In this document: piece by piece, positions 56,262-64,000 of the stretch | Numbering within the stretch: the first letter of the stretch is position 1 | Layout: each line of letters opens with the position of its first letter | The notes under the pieces: generated by a model | What the model saw: the letters and a program-made list of their open reading frames with translations, nothing else | What the model was told of the DNA's origin: nothing | Database searches by the model: none | Translations under genes and position numbers: made by a program | Assembly (NCBI GenBank): GCA_036867785.1 | Contig: CP145422.1 | Location: 558,001-622,000, forward strand | From: Plasmodiophora brassicae | Taxonomy: Eukaryota; Endomyxa: Phytomyxea; Phytomyxea; Plasmodiophorida | Reading direction: 5' to 3' | DNA length: 64,000 nt

Positions 56262-57984
56262 ATGTCGACGTTAACGTTGGATAGCGATGACGGCGACGGC
56301 GACTTGTCGAGGAAGATGGAGGACTGCGCCATGAAGGACGATTCTGTGTCGGAGAAGTCGCTGCCGAGGTACCCGAGCGCCAGCAGTGCTGCCATTGGCA
56401 GGCGACATGCGAAACGGGGCGTTCATCATGGTCGCCAGTCGCAGCTGAACGACGGTGATGACAAGAAGAGCAGGAAGAGGGCGGTGAAGGAGGGTGAGCG
56501 GGTTCAGCCGGGTCTGGCTGTAGGGAATCAGGGGGTGGCGCCAGAGAACGCTGATATATGGGCGTTCAAGCTCGAGAAAGGCGATGACACCGGCAGCGAC
56601 GTTGCATCCGAATGCGAGTCGGTTCTGTCGGAAATCGATTCCGGCCGCAACAGCCACCAGCGTAAATTGCCCCTGCTCGACATCAGCGAGGAGGCACCCG
56701 CCCCAGACGACAAGTCGCCTCGTAAAGTAAGGTTCAACCGGAAAGTGTACGTCGTGGTCGCCAGCATCATCGGGAAGCGTACGTTGATGGTGCTTGTTTA
56801 GGTCGGTGTCGAACACGGCCCCATTCACGAAACCAGACCTGGTCTATGGCATCGTCAGGTGCGCCGGCGAGCAAGACGTTGTGTGCTGACCGCAATCTGA
56901 CCAATGAGGTGGGCAGTGAGCTGCTGCAGTCGGAACGGTCCTATCTCGACGCGCTACTGCAACTCGGGCAGCTCGTCTTAACACCGCTGGAGAAGGCGCT
57001 GCGAGACGCCAACCCGACCACCGCCACCGTTATCCAGCGCCTCCTGAACCTGCATCGGATCATCTATTCGTCTCAGAAGCGGTCGCCCACGTTCGTTCCG
57101 ACCGTTCGTCATACGATCTCAAACGGCGTACAGGTTCTTCTGTGCGGTTCGCGACCGATCGTCCCTGTCGTACCGTCAAGGCACGCCGATGGCGCTCGCT
57201 GACGTATTCCTGATGGAAGGCCCGCTGTTCAGTGTCTACCGGGAGCTTGCTGCCTTGTTCGACGGTAACCTCGCCGGGACGAGTCCCGTCCCGATGCGAA
57301 TGCTCAATCGTTATTGCAGACGTGTGCTGTGCGATTTTCTATCCTGGGATCGATGGGGACGACTTCGCGCGCCCGGTATGCACCTTCCCGATCAGTCGGA
57401 CGCGGGCCCAGGCATTGTTAAGGAGCCCGCTGGAGCGTGTGTGCTCGTATCAGGCGTTCGCTGGGAACCTTCGTTCGCTGGTCGACGAGGGTATCGATCG
57501 CGACGCGTTGGATTTGTGGACGGCCGAGGCGGCCGATGCCATGCACGACGCCCAGCACGCGCTGTGCAGCGAGTTCAACCGGGAGAAGATTGAGGAATTC
57601 GAGCAGCGCATCGGGCAAAAGATCCTTCGTCGCGGGCGCGTCCTGATCCGGGCCGATCAGGTCACGGCGCGCGTCGGCGAGTTCTGCAGCGACCGTTTCG
57701 CGTTGCTGTTCGACGATCGCCTCCTGCTGTGCGACAACGCATCCGGCAACGGCAACCTGACCGTCGTCGATTCGCTGGACCTGAAATCCGTCAAGCTCGT
57801 CGACGACGAGCGCTACCGGCCCGCCGCGGCCTTCGACAACACCGACACGTGGATCCACCTCGTCGTCAGCGACACCTCGTCGACGCTGTCGCTCAAGACC
57901 GGCAAGGTCCTCAACAAACTCTGCTGGATGCACGACCTGCGCCAATGGATCGCCAAGGCCACCGCCAGCTGCCCGCATCAGTGA
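56262..57984 (+). CDS. Rho guanine-nucleotide exchange factor (DH-PH)
   Basis: Activates Rho-family GTPases. The N-terminal 170 residues are acidic and Ser-rich (TLDSDDGDGDLSRKMEDCAM, SVLSEIDSGRNSHQRKLPLL). After one or two short introns the DH domain starts near residue 195: ELLQSERSYLDALLQLGQLV, PTTATVIQRLLNLHRIIY, LADVFLMEGPLFSVYRELAA and SPLERVCSYQAFAGNLRSLV. The PH domain follows (ILRRGRVLIRADQVTARVGE, FALLFDDRLLLCDNASGNGN), ending in the C-terminal helix LCWMHDLRQWIAKATA. The exact intron at 57.13-57.19 kb is not certain. Order and spacing are typical of DH-PH proteins. Confidence 0.85.
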
Positions 57985-58259
57985 CGTGTATGGTGCGATC
58001 TCCAACGTAAAATGAAAAAAAACATCCTGGACAGGCGACAGCTTCGGCCCGCACCAACGCAAGGTGCAGTCCCGCAGTCGCAGAGAGGCGCGACCTCGGT
58101 GTTACCCGACCCGACGCAGCGTAGTATGATTGTAGCGTCGACTTCGCATTTCTCACCCGGGACCGCCGACCGGGGCAATGCAGCCAAGCGCCAAAATTGG
58201 GTGCTCCACGTCCGGGACACCCCACTCGAGTTGGGGCGGTCGCAGATCGTCGATAGGTC

Positions 58260-59870
58260 ATGGGGCGGCGCGTCGCGACTGGCGTCGTCATGCTGAACAT
58301 GGGTATGCGCGCAGAGCGCCATGCCGGCAGGGGTCATGTCCGGACTGACTCGTCGGGGCAGGTGGGCCGGCCCGTTTGCAGGATGTCAACGCGTTCCTGC
58401 GGCGGCTGTTCAGCGACAATGAACTGATCGACCTCGGGCGCTGGCAGTCGCTGCTGGGCCCCGTGATCGCGAATGTCAGGACGCCGGCGATCAAGAAACA
58501 TTACGATGAGATTGGAGGCGGGAGTCCGATCGGGCACTGGACGCGCCTGCAAGGCGAGCAGATGGCCGCCAAGCTCGACGCCCTGTCGCCGGGCACGGCA
58601 CCGCATAAGGCTTACACCGCGTTTCGATACGCGGAACCGCTGACGGAGCACGCTCTCATGTCCATGGCCGACGATGGCGTCGAGCATGCGATCGCGTTCT
58701 CTCAGTACCCGCAGTACTCGTGCACGACCTCCGGCTCCAGTCTCAACAACCTGTGGCGTGAAACGGAACGCTTGGGAGTACGGGACCGGTTCAAGTGGTC
58801 AGTCATCGATAGATGGCATGTCCACGAAGGGTACATCGGCAGGTACGCTGTCAACGATCGTGAGGTCGGCGGCGTTCGCTGACCCCTGCCAGTGTTGCTG
58901 CCTGCGTTCAGGAAGGTTTGAAACAAGTGCCCGAGTCGGTTCGCGACGATGCCGTCATCGTGTTTACATCGCATTCGCTGCCGCTGAAGGTTGTCGAGCG
59001 GGGCGACCCCTATCCGCAGCAGATGGCCGCTACTGTACAGAGCGTCATGCAGGCCATCGGGTACTCGCATCCGTACGTTCATGCATGGCAATCGAAAGTC
59101 GGCCGGCTACCGTGGATCGGTATGTCTGTCAGCTCCTTACTTCTGCTCTTGAGCCTTGACCGTGTCGACGAGACGTTGAATGTTGGCTTGCTGTTGCTCG
59201 TACAGCGTGCGAATAAGGCAATCGCCGTACGACGGTCCACTCACGAACGTCTGGGGGTGACCATCGGATTCATGCGAATGCGAGCAAACAGCAATCCAAA
59301 GCGCATCGTCTCGTCGACGTGACCTAGGCTCAGGAGCAGCAGGTTATGCTTTTGGACCGTTCTCAGACCTGTGCCCATAGGCCCAGGCACTGACCACACG
59401 ATCACGGGTCTAGCCAAATCGGGCCGAAAACACCTCGTTGTCGTTGTAGGTCTTCACGGATTGTCAAACGCGTGACGAACGGTCTGACTTTGGTTGCCAA
59501 GCCGCTTGGGTTCACTTCGGATCACGTGGAGACGCTGTATGAGCTGGACATCCAGTATGCGGGTGGGTCTAACGATGTCGGTCGTTTAGCGGAATCCCTG
59601 ACGGGGCATTTGTGCTTAGAAACAGCCAGGAAAGCCGGAATAGCGACATACGTCAGGGCGCCGTCTCTCAACGACTCTCCGCTGTTTACGCAAGCCCTGG
59701 CCGACATCGTTCACGACCATATGCGCCACGGCAGGACGCCCTCGCGCCAGTACCTGCTGAAATGCGCCCACTGCACGAACCCGCGCTGCCGAACGGTCGT
59801 CAATCCGTACCACGCACAGGACCAGCGAGCGCCTATCGAAGGGTCCCGTCAAATGGCCCAGTCTGCCTAA
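58260..59870 (+). CDS. FECH: Ferrochelatase with [2Fe-2S] cysteines
   Basis: Inserts Fe2+ into protoporphyrin IX. The gene opens with a 43-nt exon (MGRRVATGVVMLNM, ending in GG|P across intron 58303-58361). Further introns lie after YIGRYA (62 nt), at 59120-59380 (261 nt, the long one) and after KHLVVV (56 nt). Motifs: RTPAIKKHYDEIGGGSPIGH, APHKAYTAFRYAEPLTEHAL, FSQYPQYSCTTSGSSLN, VIVFTSHSLPLKVVERGDPY, SKVGRLPWIGPGTDHTITGL, LGFTSDHVETLYELDIQYAG. The Cys in QYSC plus CAHCTNPRC near the C-terminus give four cysteines placed as in iron-sulfur ferrochelatases. No mitochondrial presequence is visible before GVVMLNMGGP. Confidence 0.93.
59140..59341. repeat. 61-nt inverted repeat inside the long ferrochelatase intron
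   Basis: Left arm 59140-59200 and right arm 59281-59341 are reverse complements at roughly 80% identity, sharing GTCGACGAGACG and a GCTTGCTGTT-like core. An 80-nt loop separates them. The hairpin fills most of the only intron well above 65 nt in this window. Confidence 0.8.
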
Positions 59871-60074
59871 ACCTCGTTCGTCCCCCCCTTTTTGCACGTG
59901 GAATGCTCCGGAAGTTCGCAGTTGGCGGGGCGATTGCCGATTGGGCACCCCCGAAAAAAAGGTCCTGGCGCGCGCGCGGGCTTTGGCCGTCCGCGCTGCG
60001 GCGCTCTGGCAATTGATCAACTCCGTTTGGTTTTATTCCCGCCGCCGCCGCCGCCGGTTCTGATTTCTGGTGCG

Positions 60075-60536
60075 ATGAAGACTCGCAGTCGGGCGAAGCG
60101 TGCAGTTCCGGCGGCGGAGCCAGGCGACGCTGTCGTCGAAGGGCACCGGGAGGTGGCGGCCGCCAAGGCAACACCGCGGCTGGTTGCCCGACGACGGACA
60201 AGATCCATGCCGGCGTCGCCGCAAGCGGTTGCGCCGGTCGGCGAGATGCCGGAACGCAGCGAGGATGAAGGCGATGAGCCACGAGCGCCGGCAGAGGATT
60301 CGAAACCGGACGTGCTGGGCAGTACTGACATGCGTGGGAAGTCGTCCATCGCGACGATAATCATCTTCACGATCTTGGCGACCGTTGTCGTTATCGTTGG
60401 CATTGTGGCGGCGCAGACGTTTCCGTCCAAGGTGGGCGAGTTCACGACCGGCCTGAACGACCTGGCGCAGCTGGCCGCTGCCCTCCCGTCTCGACTCCAG
60501 ATAGTCGCGCAGCAGGTTTGGAGCAAATATGTCTAA
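60075..60536 (+). CDS. Small single-pass membrane protein
   Basis: A 153-aa protein from MKTRSRAKRAVPAAEPGDAV. A basic, Pro/Ala-rich cytosolic N-terminus precedes one strong helix (IATIIIFTILATVVVIVGIV), then a short helical tail (FTTGLNDLAQLAAALP). It resembles a tail-anchored or signal-anchor protein. Unknown family. Confidence 0.5.
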   Translation: MKTRSRAKRAVPAAEPGDAVVEGHREVAAAKATPRLVARRRTRSMPASPQAVAPVGEMPERSEDEGDEPRAPAEDSKPDVLGSTDMRGKSSIATIIIFTILATVVVIVGIVAAQTFPSKVGEFTTGLNDLAQLAAALPSRLQIVAQQVWSKYV

Positions 60537-60608
60537 CATACATTCTGCATTCTAGTTGTTTCCTACGTTGACGATCGACCGTTCACGATGTTGTGTAAAC
60601 CGAATATG

Positions 60609-60971
60609 TTATAAGGTGTCGAGGAGCCCGCGCAGATGAATGCATCGGTCGATAACAGCACGCTGGGCCCAGGCGAGATCGCGCATGAGGCGCTGCTCTT
60701 GATCAACGTCGACATTGTCTACGACGACCGGTTCTTTGTGCGACACACGGCGTGGCGGCGGCGATGGCGATTTGACCGCGAACGACGGCAGGCACAGCGC
60801 ATGGACCCGGCTATACGAAATCACGCTCGGATCACCCAGCCCGGAGGCAATCTCGCGCAATTCCCGTCGTACGCCACCGATCATCAGCCGTCGCACCCGA
60901 CGCCCTCGGTACACCGACTGCACAGTGATGACCGATTTCAGAAACCGCCCGTCGTCAGCGACGACCTTCAT
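60609..60971 (-). CDS. IQ-motif (calmodulin-binding) protein
   Basis: The Met at 60971 begins MKVVADDGRFLKSVITVQSV, which runs into an IQ-like motif (ITVQSVYRGRRVRRLM). The rest is a basic Ser/Pro stretch and a helical end (RDLAWAQRAVIDRCIHLRGL). The open frame extends upstream without an ATG to 61040, so a further exon is possible. Likely binds calmodulin or a myosin-type light chain. The IQ match is partial (one site). Confidence 0.5.
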   Translation of the reverse strand: MKVVADDGRFLKSVITVQSVYRGRRVRRLMIGGVRRELREIASGLGDPSVISYSRVHALCLPSFAVKSPSPPPRRVSHKEPVVVDNVDVDQEQRLMRDLAWAQRAVIDRCIHLRGLLDTL

Positions 60972-61188
60972 CGGCACCACTGCACGACACAGTCGTGAAA
61001 ATATCAATAACCGGTCGAAACTTTCGCGACGCGACGGCACCGTTTTGGCATCCTACGAGTAACTCTGTTGGTCGCGGACCCGACGCCCCCGACAGTGCAG
61101 TCTCGCGAGCACTACCTACGTACATAGCGCCTATATAAGTTGTGTATAGTTGCGCTACCGGGTCTGCAGGCAGCGGGCGTCCCGAACG

Positions 61189-62225
61189 TCATGTTGAAGT
61201 GGTGGACGTGGTGGATGAGTGATGGCGGGTGCGGCGTCGGATTCGCTTGCGGGTGGACGAGGCGCGCGTGGCGACGCCTGTATACCAGGGATGCTTGCGG
61301 ATCTGGGGCATAGTGGTACGCTGCGCAGGGGACTGGCGGAGGATGCCCGTGATGAGGTCACGGACGGCGTCGTCGTCGAAGCCAGGTTGCGATGGGAAGC
61401 GCAGGTCGCCTTTGACGATGGCTTGGTTCATGCGCTCCCTGTTTGGCCGCGCGAACGGACGGCTCCCGTATACCATGTTATACAGGATGGCGCCGAGCGC
61501 CCAGACGTCAGTCGCACGGCTGTACCGGTAGGGCGGCACGAGCGTCTCGGGAGCCATGAACCCCGGCGTCCCTGCTCGGCCTTTTCCCGAGAAGTCTTCG
61601 TCGCGAGGATCAAACCGCACACTGAGCCCAAAGTCAGCCACCTTAACGTGTCCCTTGTCGTCGATCAGGACTGCATCGCTACGTTAGTTCGCCTACATAG
61701 ACAAATGCGCCGGCGCCATTGCTTACTGTTTCCCGGCTTCAGGTCCCGATGCACGACACCCGATCGATGGCAGTACGATAGTGCGTCCACTAGCTGTCTC
61801 ATGATGCTTCTAGAGGTGGCGTCATCGAGTTTGCCTGTTTCGCTGCGGCGGATGCGACGGGATAGGTCGCCGCCTTCAACGTATTCCATGATGAGGTGGA
61901 AAGCGTCGTCGGTTTCCAGCACCTCAAACAGCTGGACGACGTTGGGATGGTCGAGATACGTCATCACGGCGATCTCGTTCTGCACCTGCCGCAGGTGGTG
62001 TTCTTCGTTGCTGCCGGGTCGCTGTTTCTGGATCACCTTGATGGCAACCGTGTCGTGGGTCTCCTTCCGCACGCCTTTGTACACGACACCGAATCCGCCG
62101 GATCCTAACTGCGCCCCCAGAACGTAACTGCCGCCGATCGACGGCACCTGCCTGTGTGGGACGTCCCGGCCGCTTGCCCAGTGCCAGGCGAGGTACGTCA
62201 GCAGCAACAGCACGGCCGCCCTCAT
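61189..62225 (-). CDS. Ser/Thr protein kinase with N-terminal signal peptide
   Basis: Intron 61671-61726 (56 nt) leaves 326 aa. The N-terminus is a hydrophobic signal (MRAAVLLLLTYLAWHWASG). The kinase domain spans about 30-310. The glycine loop is LGSGGFGVVYKGV, the ATP lysine lies in VAIKVI, the gatekeeper region is LIMEYVEGGDL, the catalytic loop is VVHRDLKPGNILIDDKGH, the metal-binding motif is DFGLS, and AGTPGFMAPE begins the APE part. DVWALGAILYNMVYG and the QRTTMPQIRKHPWY end are of the CAMK/AGC type. All catalytic residues are present; a Gly replaces the usual Glu in DLKPEN. The secretory start is unusual for such a kinase. Confidence 0.85.
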
Positions 62226-62280
62226 GGCGGCGCGACGAGAGCGAACGCGGAACTCGTTTGTCCCCGGGCGTTTGCCGTGT

Positions 62281-62360
62281 GAGGCACCTGGCTACTTCCG
62301 GGTACCGCGTCTCTGTCACCGAAGCACCTGGCTACTTCCGGGTGCCGCGTCTCTGTCACC
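62281..62360 (+). repeat. Two-copy 40-bp tandem repeat
   Basis: The 40-nt unit starting GA(G/A)GCACCTGGCTACTTCC at 62281 is repeated at 62321 with only two differences. It lies just upstream of the kinase start, where it could be regulatory. Confidence 0.85.
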
Positions 62361-62466
62361 CAGCGACACGTTACTCGACCCGTACTGGGCACCCCGTCAT
62401 CGTTACTGGACCCGAGTCTGCGCGCAAGGCGAACGAACCGTCCCTGTGCTGTACTACTACTGTATG

Positions 62467-64000
62467 CTATTTCGGATGGATAATTGGAGGAAGCGTGCTT
62501 GTGCCGGTCCTGGTATGCTGTCGCCGGGCGTTGCTCAGGGTTGCAATGGACTTCCTCAGCAGCGGGTTCGCCTCGTTCGCCGTATCCGAGACGGCGCGGG
62601 CGTATTCGAAGACGCCGTCGTCGTCGGCATCCTCCGACGTCTTCAGAGTGTCCCGTGCGGCCTCCCGTTTCAGCCGGATGTCCCCGAGGGACACCTTCCA
62701 CCAGTTGAACTGGGACAGGATCGCGTCCAGCACCGTGTTGGAGACGGTGATCGACTCGCATATGCCGCTGCAGTCGTTGCACAGGATGCGGCCGCTGTCG
62801 ACGTCCTTGATCGACTCGATGCACGTCTCGCAGATCGTGTGCCCGCACGGGTACAGCACCTGCGGCTTCCTGAACACGTTGAAACACGTCCTGCAGGTCA
62901 GGTGCAACGCCAGGTACTCGTCGATCTTGTTGCACAGCAGGACCGATCGTTCCATCTGCATCAGGTGCGCCTGGAACAGCAACGACCTCGACATCGAACT
63001 GCGCCGGCAGCGCTTGAGCGTGCCGGCTAGGCGTGCGACTTCCGATTTCAAGCTCGCAATGTGCTCCGATGCCGCCTCCTGGCTGACCTTCATGTCGTTC
63101 AGCGTCTTCTTCAGCACCGCTGTCGCGTGGTGCTCCGATTCGGTCAACCTGGTCACCGACGCCTCGTCGTCGGCGATCTTCTTCTGCAACTGTTCGATCA
63201 GGGTCGTCATCCTCCTCGTCTCCGCCTGCAGATGCTGGCGGCTCTCGTGAAGCTCCTCCGTTGTGGCTGCGAGGCGCTCATGCAGGACGCCATTCTCCGA
63301 TGTCAGCTGGCGCCCCGATTCGGACAGCAGGCGGTTCTGCTCCATCAGCTCCGCCAACTTCTCCTGCTTCTTCTCAAGTTCCAGCAGCAGCTTCTCGGCC
63401 TCTGAGTTTGGCTGCTCGTCGTCGTCATCGTCGTCGTCGGACCCGCCGTCATCAGCGACGCCTTCTTCGGCGATAGGTTCGGCGTTATCGGATGCAGACG
63501 GCGGTGGCTTCGCAGACGGCTCGGGGTCGACCGCGTCGTCTGCTTCAGGTTGCGGCACCGCGCTTGACGTGGATTTCCTCGTTCTGCCAGCGTCCGACGC
63601 GACGAGTGCATCTGGAACTGTCGCGGTCGTTGACGCGACCGATGCCGCCCGTCTTGCAGGCCTGACGGGCGCTTTCGTCGGCGACGTCGTCTTCCTGCCG
63701 GACGTCGACCGACGCTTCTGGTCCCGCATCGACGACGGCGCTGCTGTGGCTGACGGGTCGGTCCCGTTCTGTGCGATTAACGACCGCAGGAACTTGACCT
63801 TTGCGTTCAGTTTGTCCTTCTCGTCGTCGTGTCGCGCCTCGATCTGGACGATCTGGTCTCGTAGCGCTTCGTTGTCGTGCTGTAGGGCGTCGACCGTTAG
63901 CACCTGTCGCTCCAGGTCGGCGATCGTACGGTGCGCTTCGGCCAGTTGGTCCCTCAGGCGGTCGAGCTTGCGCTGGGCCGCCAGCATGGCCGTCGTGACG
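62467..64000 (-). CDS. RING-finger coiled-coil protein, 5' end cut by the window
   Basis: An uninterrupted frame of at least 506 aa, still open at the window end, so the start is not visible for certain (an in-frame Met lies at 63987). The N-terminus is a heptad coiled coil (RDQLAEAHRTIADLERQVLT). Then follow an acidic and Ser/Thr/Pro region, a second coiled coil (LLLELEKKQEKLAELMEQNR), and a RING finger near residues 345-390: LTCRTCFNVFRKPQVLYPCG, HTICETCIESIKDV and LCNDCSG. The C-terminus is Arg-rich. Likely an E3 ligase. No intron needed in the visible part. Confidence 0.75.
   Translation of the reverse strand, partial: VTTAMLAAQRKLDRLRDQLAEAHRTIADLERQVLTVDALQHDNEALRDQIVQIEARHDDEKDKLNAKVKFLRSLIAQNGTDPSATAAPSSMRDQKRRSTSGRKTTSPTKAPVRPARRAASVASTTATVPDALVASDAGRTRKSTSSAVPQPEADDAVDPEPSAKPPPSASDNAEPIAEEGVADDGGSDDDDDDDEQPNSEAEKLLLELEKKQEKLAELMEQNRLLSESGRQLTSENGVLHERLAATTEELHESRQHLQAETRRMTTLIEQLQKKIADDEASVTRLTESEHHATAVLKKTLNDMKVSQEAASEHIASLKSEVARLAGTLKRCRRSSMSRSLLFQAHLMQMERSVLLCNKIDEYLALHLTCRTCFNVFRKPQVLYPCGHTICETCIESIKDVDSGRILCNDCSGICESITVSNTVLDAILSQFNWWKVSLGDIRLKREAARDTLKTSEDADDDGVFEYARAVSDTANEANPLLRKSIATLSNARRQHTRTGTSTLPPIIHPK

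Noticed and set aside
59138-59322. Plus continuation of ferrochelatase reading through the long intron (frame 58918-59322)
   Set aside because: The product loses the conserved GPGTD... block, which is restored only by splicing 59120-59380.
61219-62127. 302-codon plus ORF over the kinase
   Set aside because: Antisense shadow of the kinase exons with no domain of its own.

Overview
This is a gene-dense nuclear window from a unicellular eukaryote, not a prokaryote. Nearly every conserved protein is split by GT-AG introns of about 49-64 nt, with stops or frameshifts inside them, and removing those introns restores collinear eukaryotic families: FACT/SPT16, SPF45, WDR12, DDX47, BiP, pICln, RasGEF, RhoGEF and FYVE. 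The sequence is GC-rich, intergenic gaps are mostly under 400 bp, and both strands carry genes. Many secreted or lectin-like proteins and several signalling regulators are present. This fits a compact protist genome. A plasmodiophorid-type rhizarian is my best guess from gene style alone, but no marker here proves it.

Layout. 0-9 kb: an edge-truncated membrane protein, a COG3044-type ABC-class ATPase, a tandem pair of secreted paralogues, a 5-TM protein, a two-headed SUEL lectin, mitochondrial ribosomal protein uL11 and a small membrane protein. 9.5-15.8 kb: a RasGEF, a Rieske-domain protein, a RING protein and the ER chaperone BiP. 16-25.4 kb: a long coiled-coil protein, an AstE/AspA-type deacylase, a BAX-inhibitor-family membrane protein, the ribosome-biogenesis factor WDR12/Ytm1 and a propeller/solenoid trafficking-like protein. 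25.8-33.7 kb, all minus strand: a PH-PH-ankyrin-FYVE protein, the DDX47/Rrp3 helicase, a TPT/DMT transporter and pICln. 33.8-36.1 kb: AT-richer repeats and a 1.2 kb element with long inverted repeats made of 22-nt units. 36-46.8 kb: an uncharacterised coiled-coil gene, SPT16, SPF45, a secreted PLC-X protein, tRNA-Glu(CUC) and a methyltransferase whose stop codon lies inside the tRNA gene. 47-48.7 kb: a dead hAT transposase in GGGTC-rich repeats and a poly-C run. 48.75-64 kb: a Skp1-like/LRR protein with one 24-residue repeat per exon, transketolase, a coiled-coil protein, a DH-PH RhoGEF, ferrochelatase with all four [2Fe-2S] cysteines, small membrane and IQ-motif proteins, a kinase with a signal peptide, and a RING coiled-coil protein cut by the window end.

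The genes do not form an operon-like unit. They mix housekeeping functions (chromatin, splicing, ribosome assembly, haem, the pentose phosphate pathway) with signalling and secreted lineage-specific families. Exon joins given as positions were built by hand from splice motifs and reading frame. CDS coordinates are genomic spans including introns. The most unusual items are the LRR exon-intron array, the PH-PH-ANK-FYVE protein, the 22-nt-repeat inverted-repeat element, the tRNA/methyltransferase overlap and the hairpin in the one long intron of ferrochelatase.
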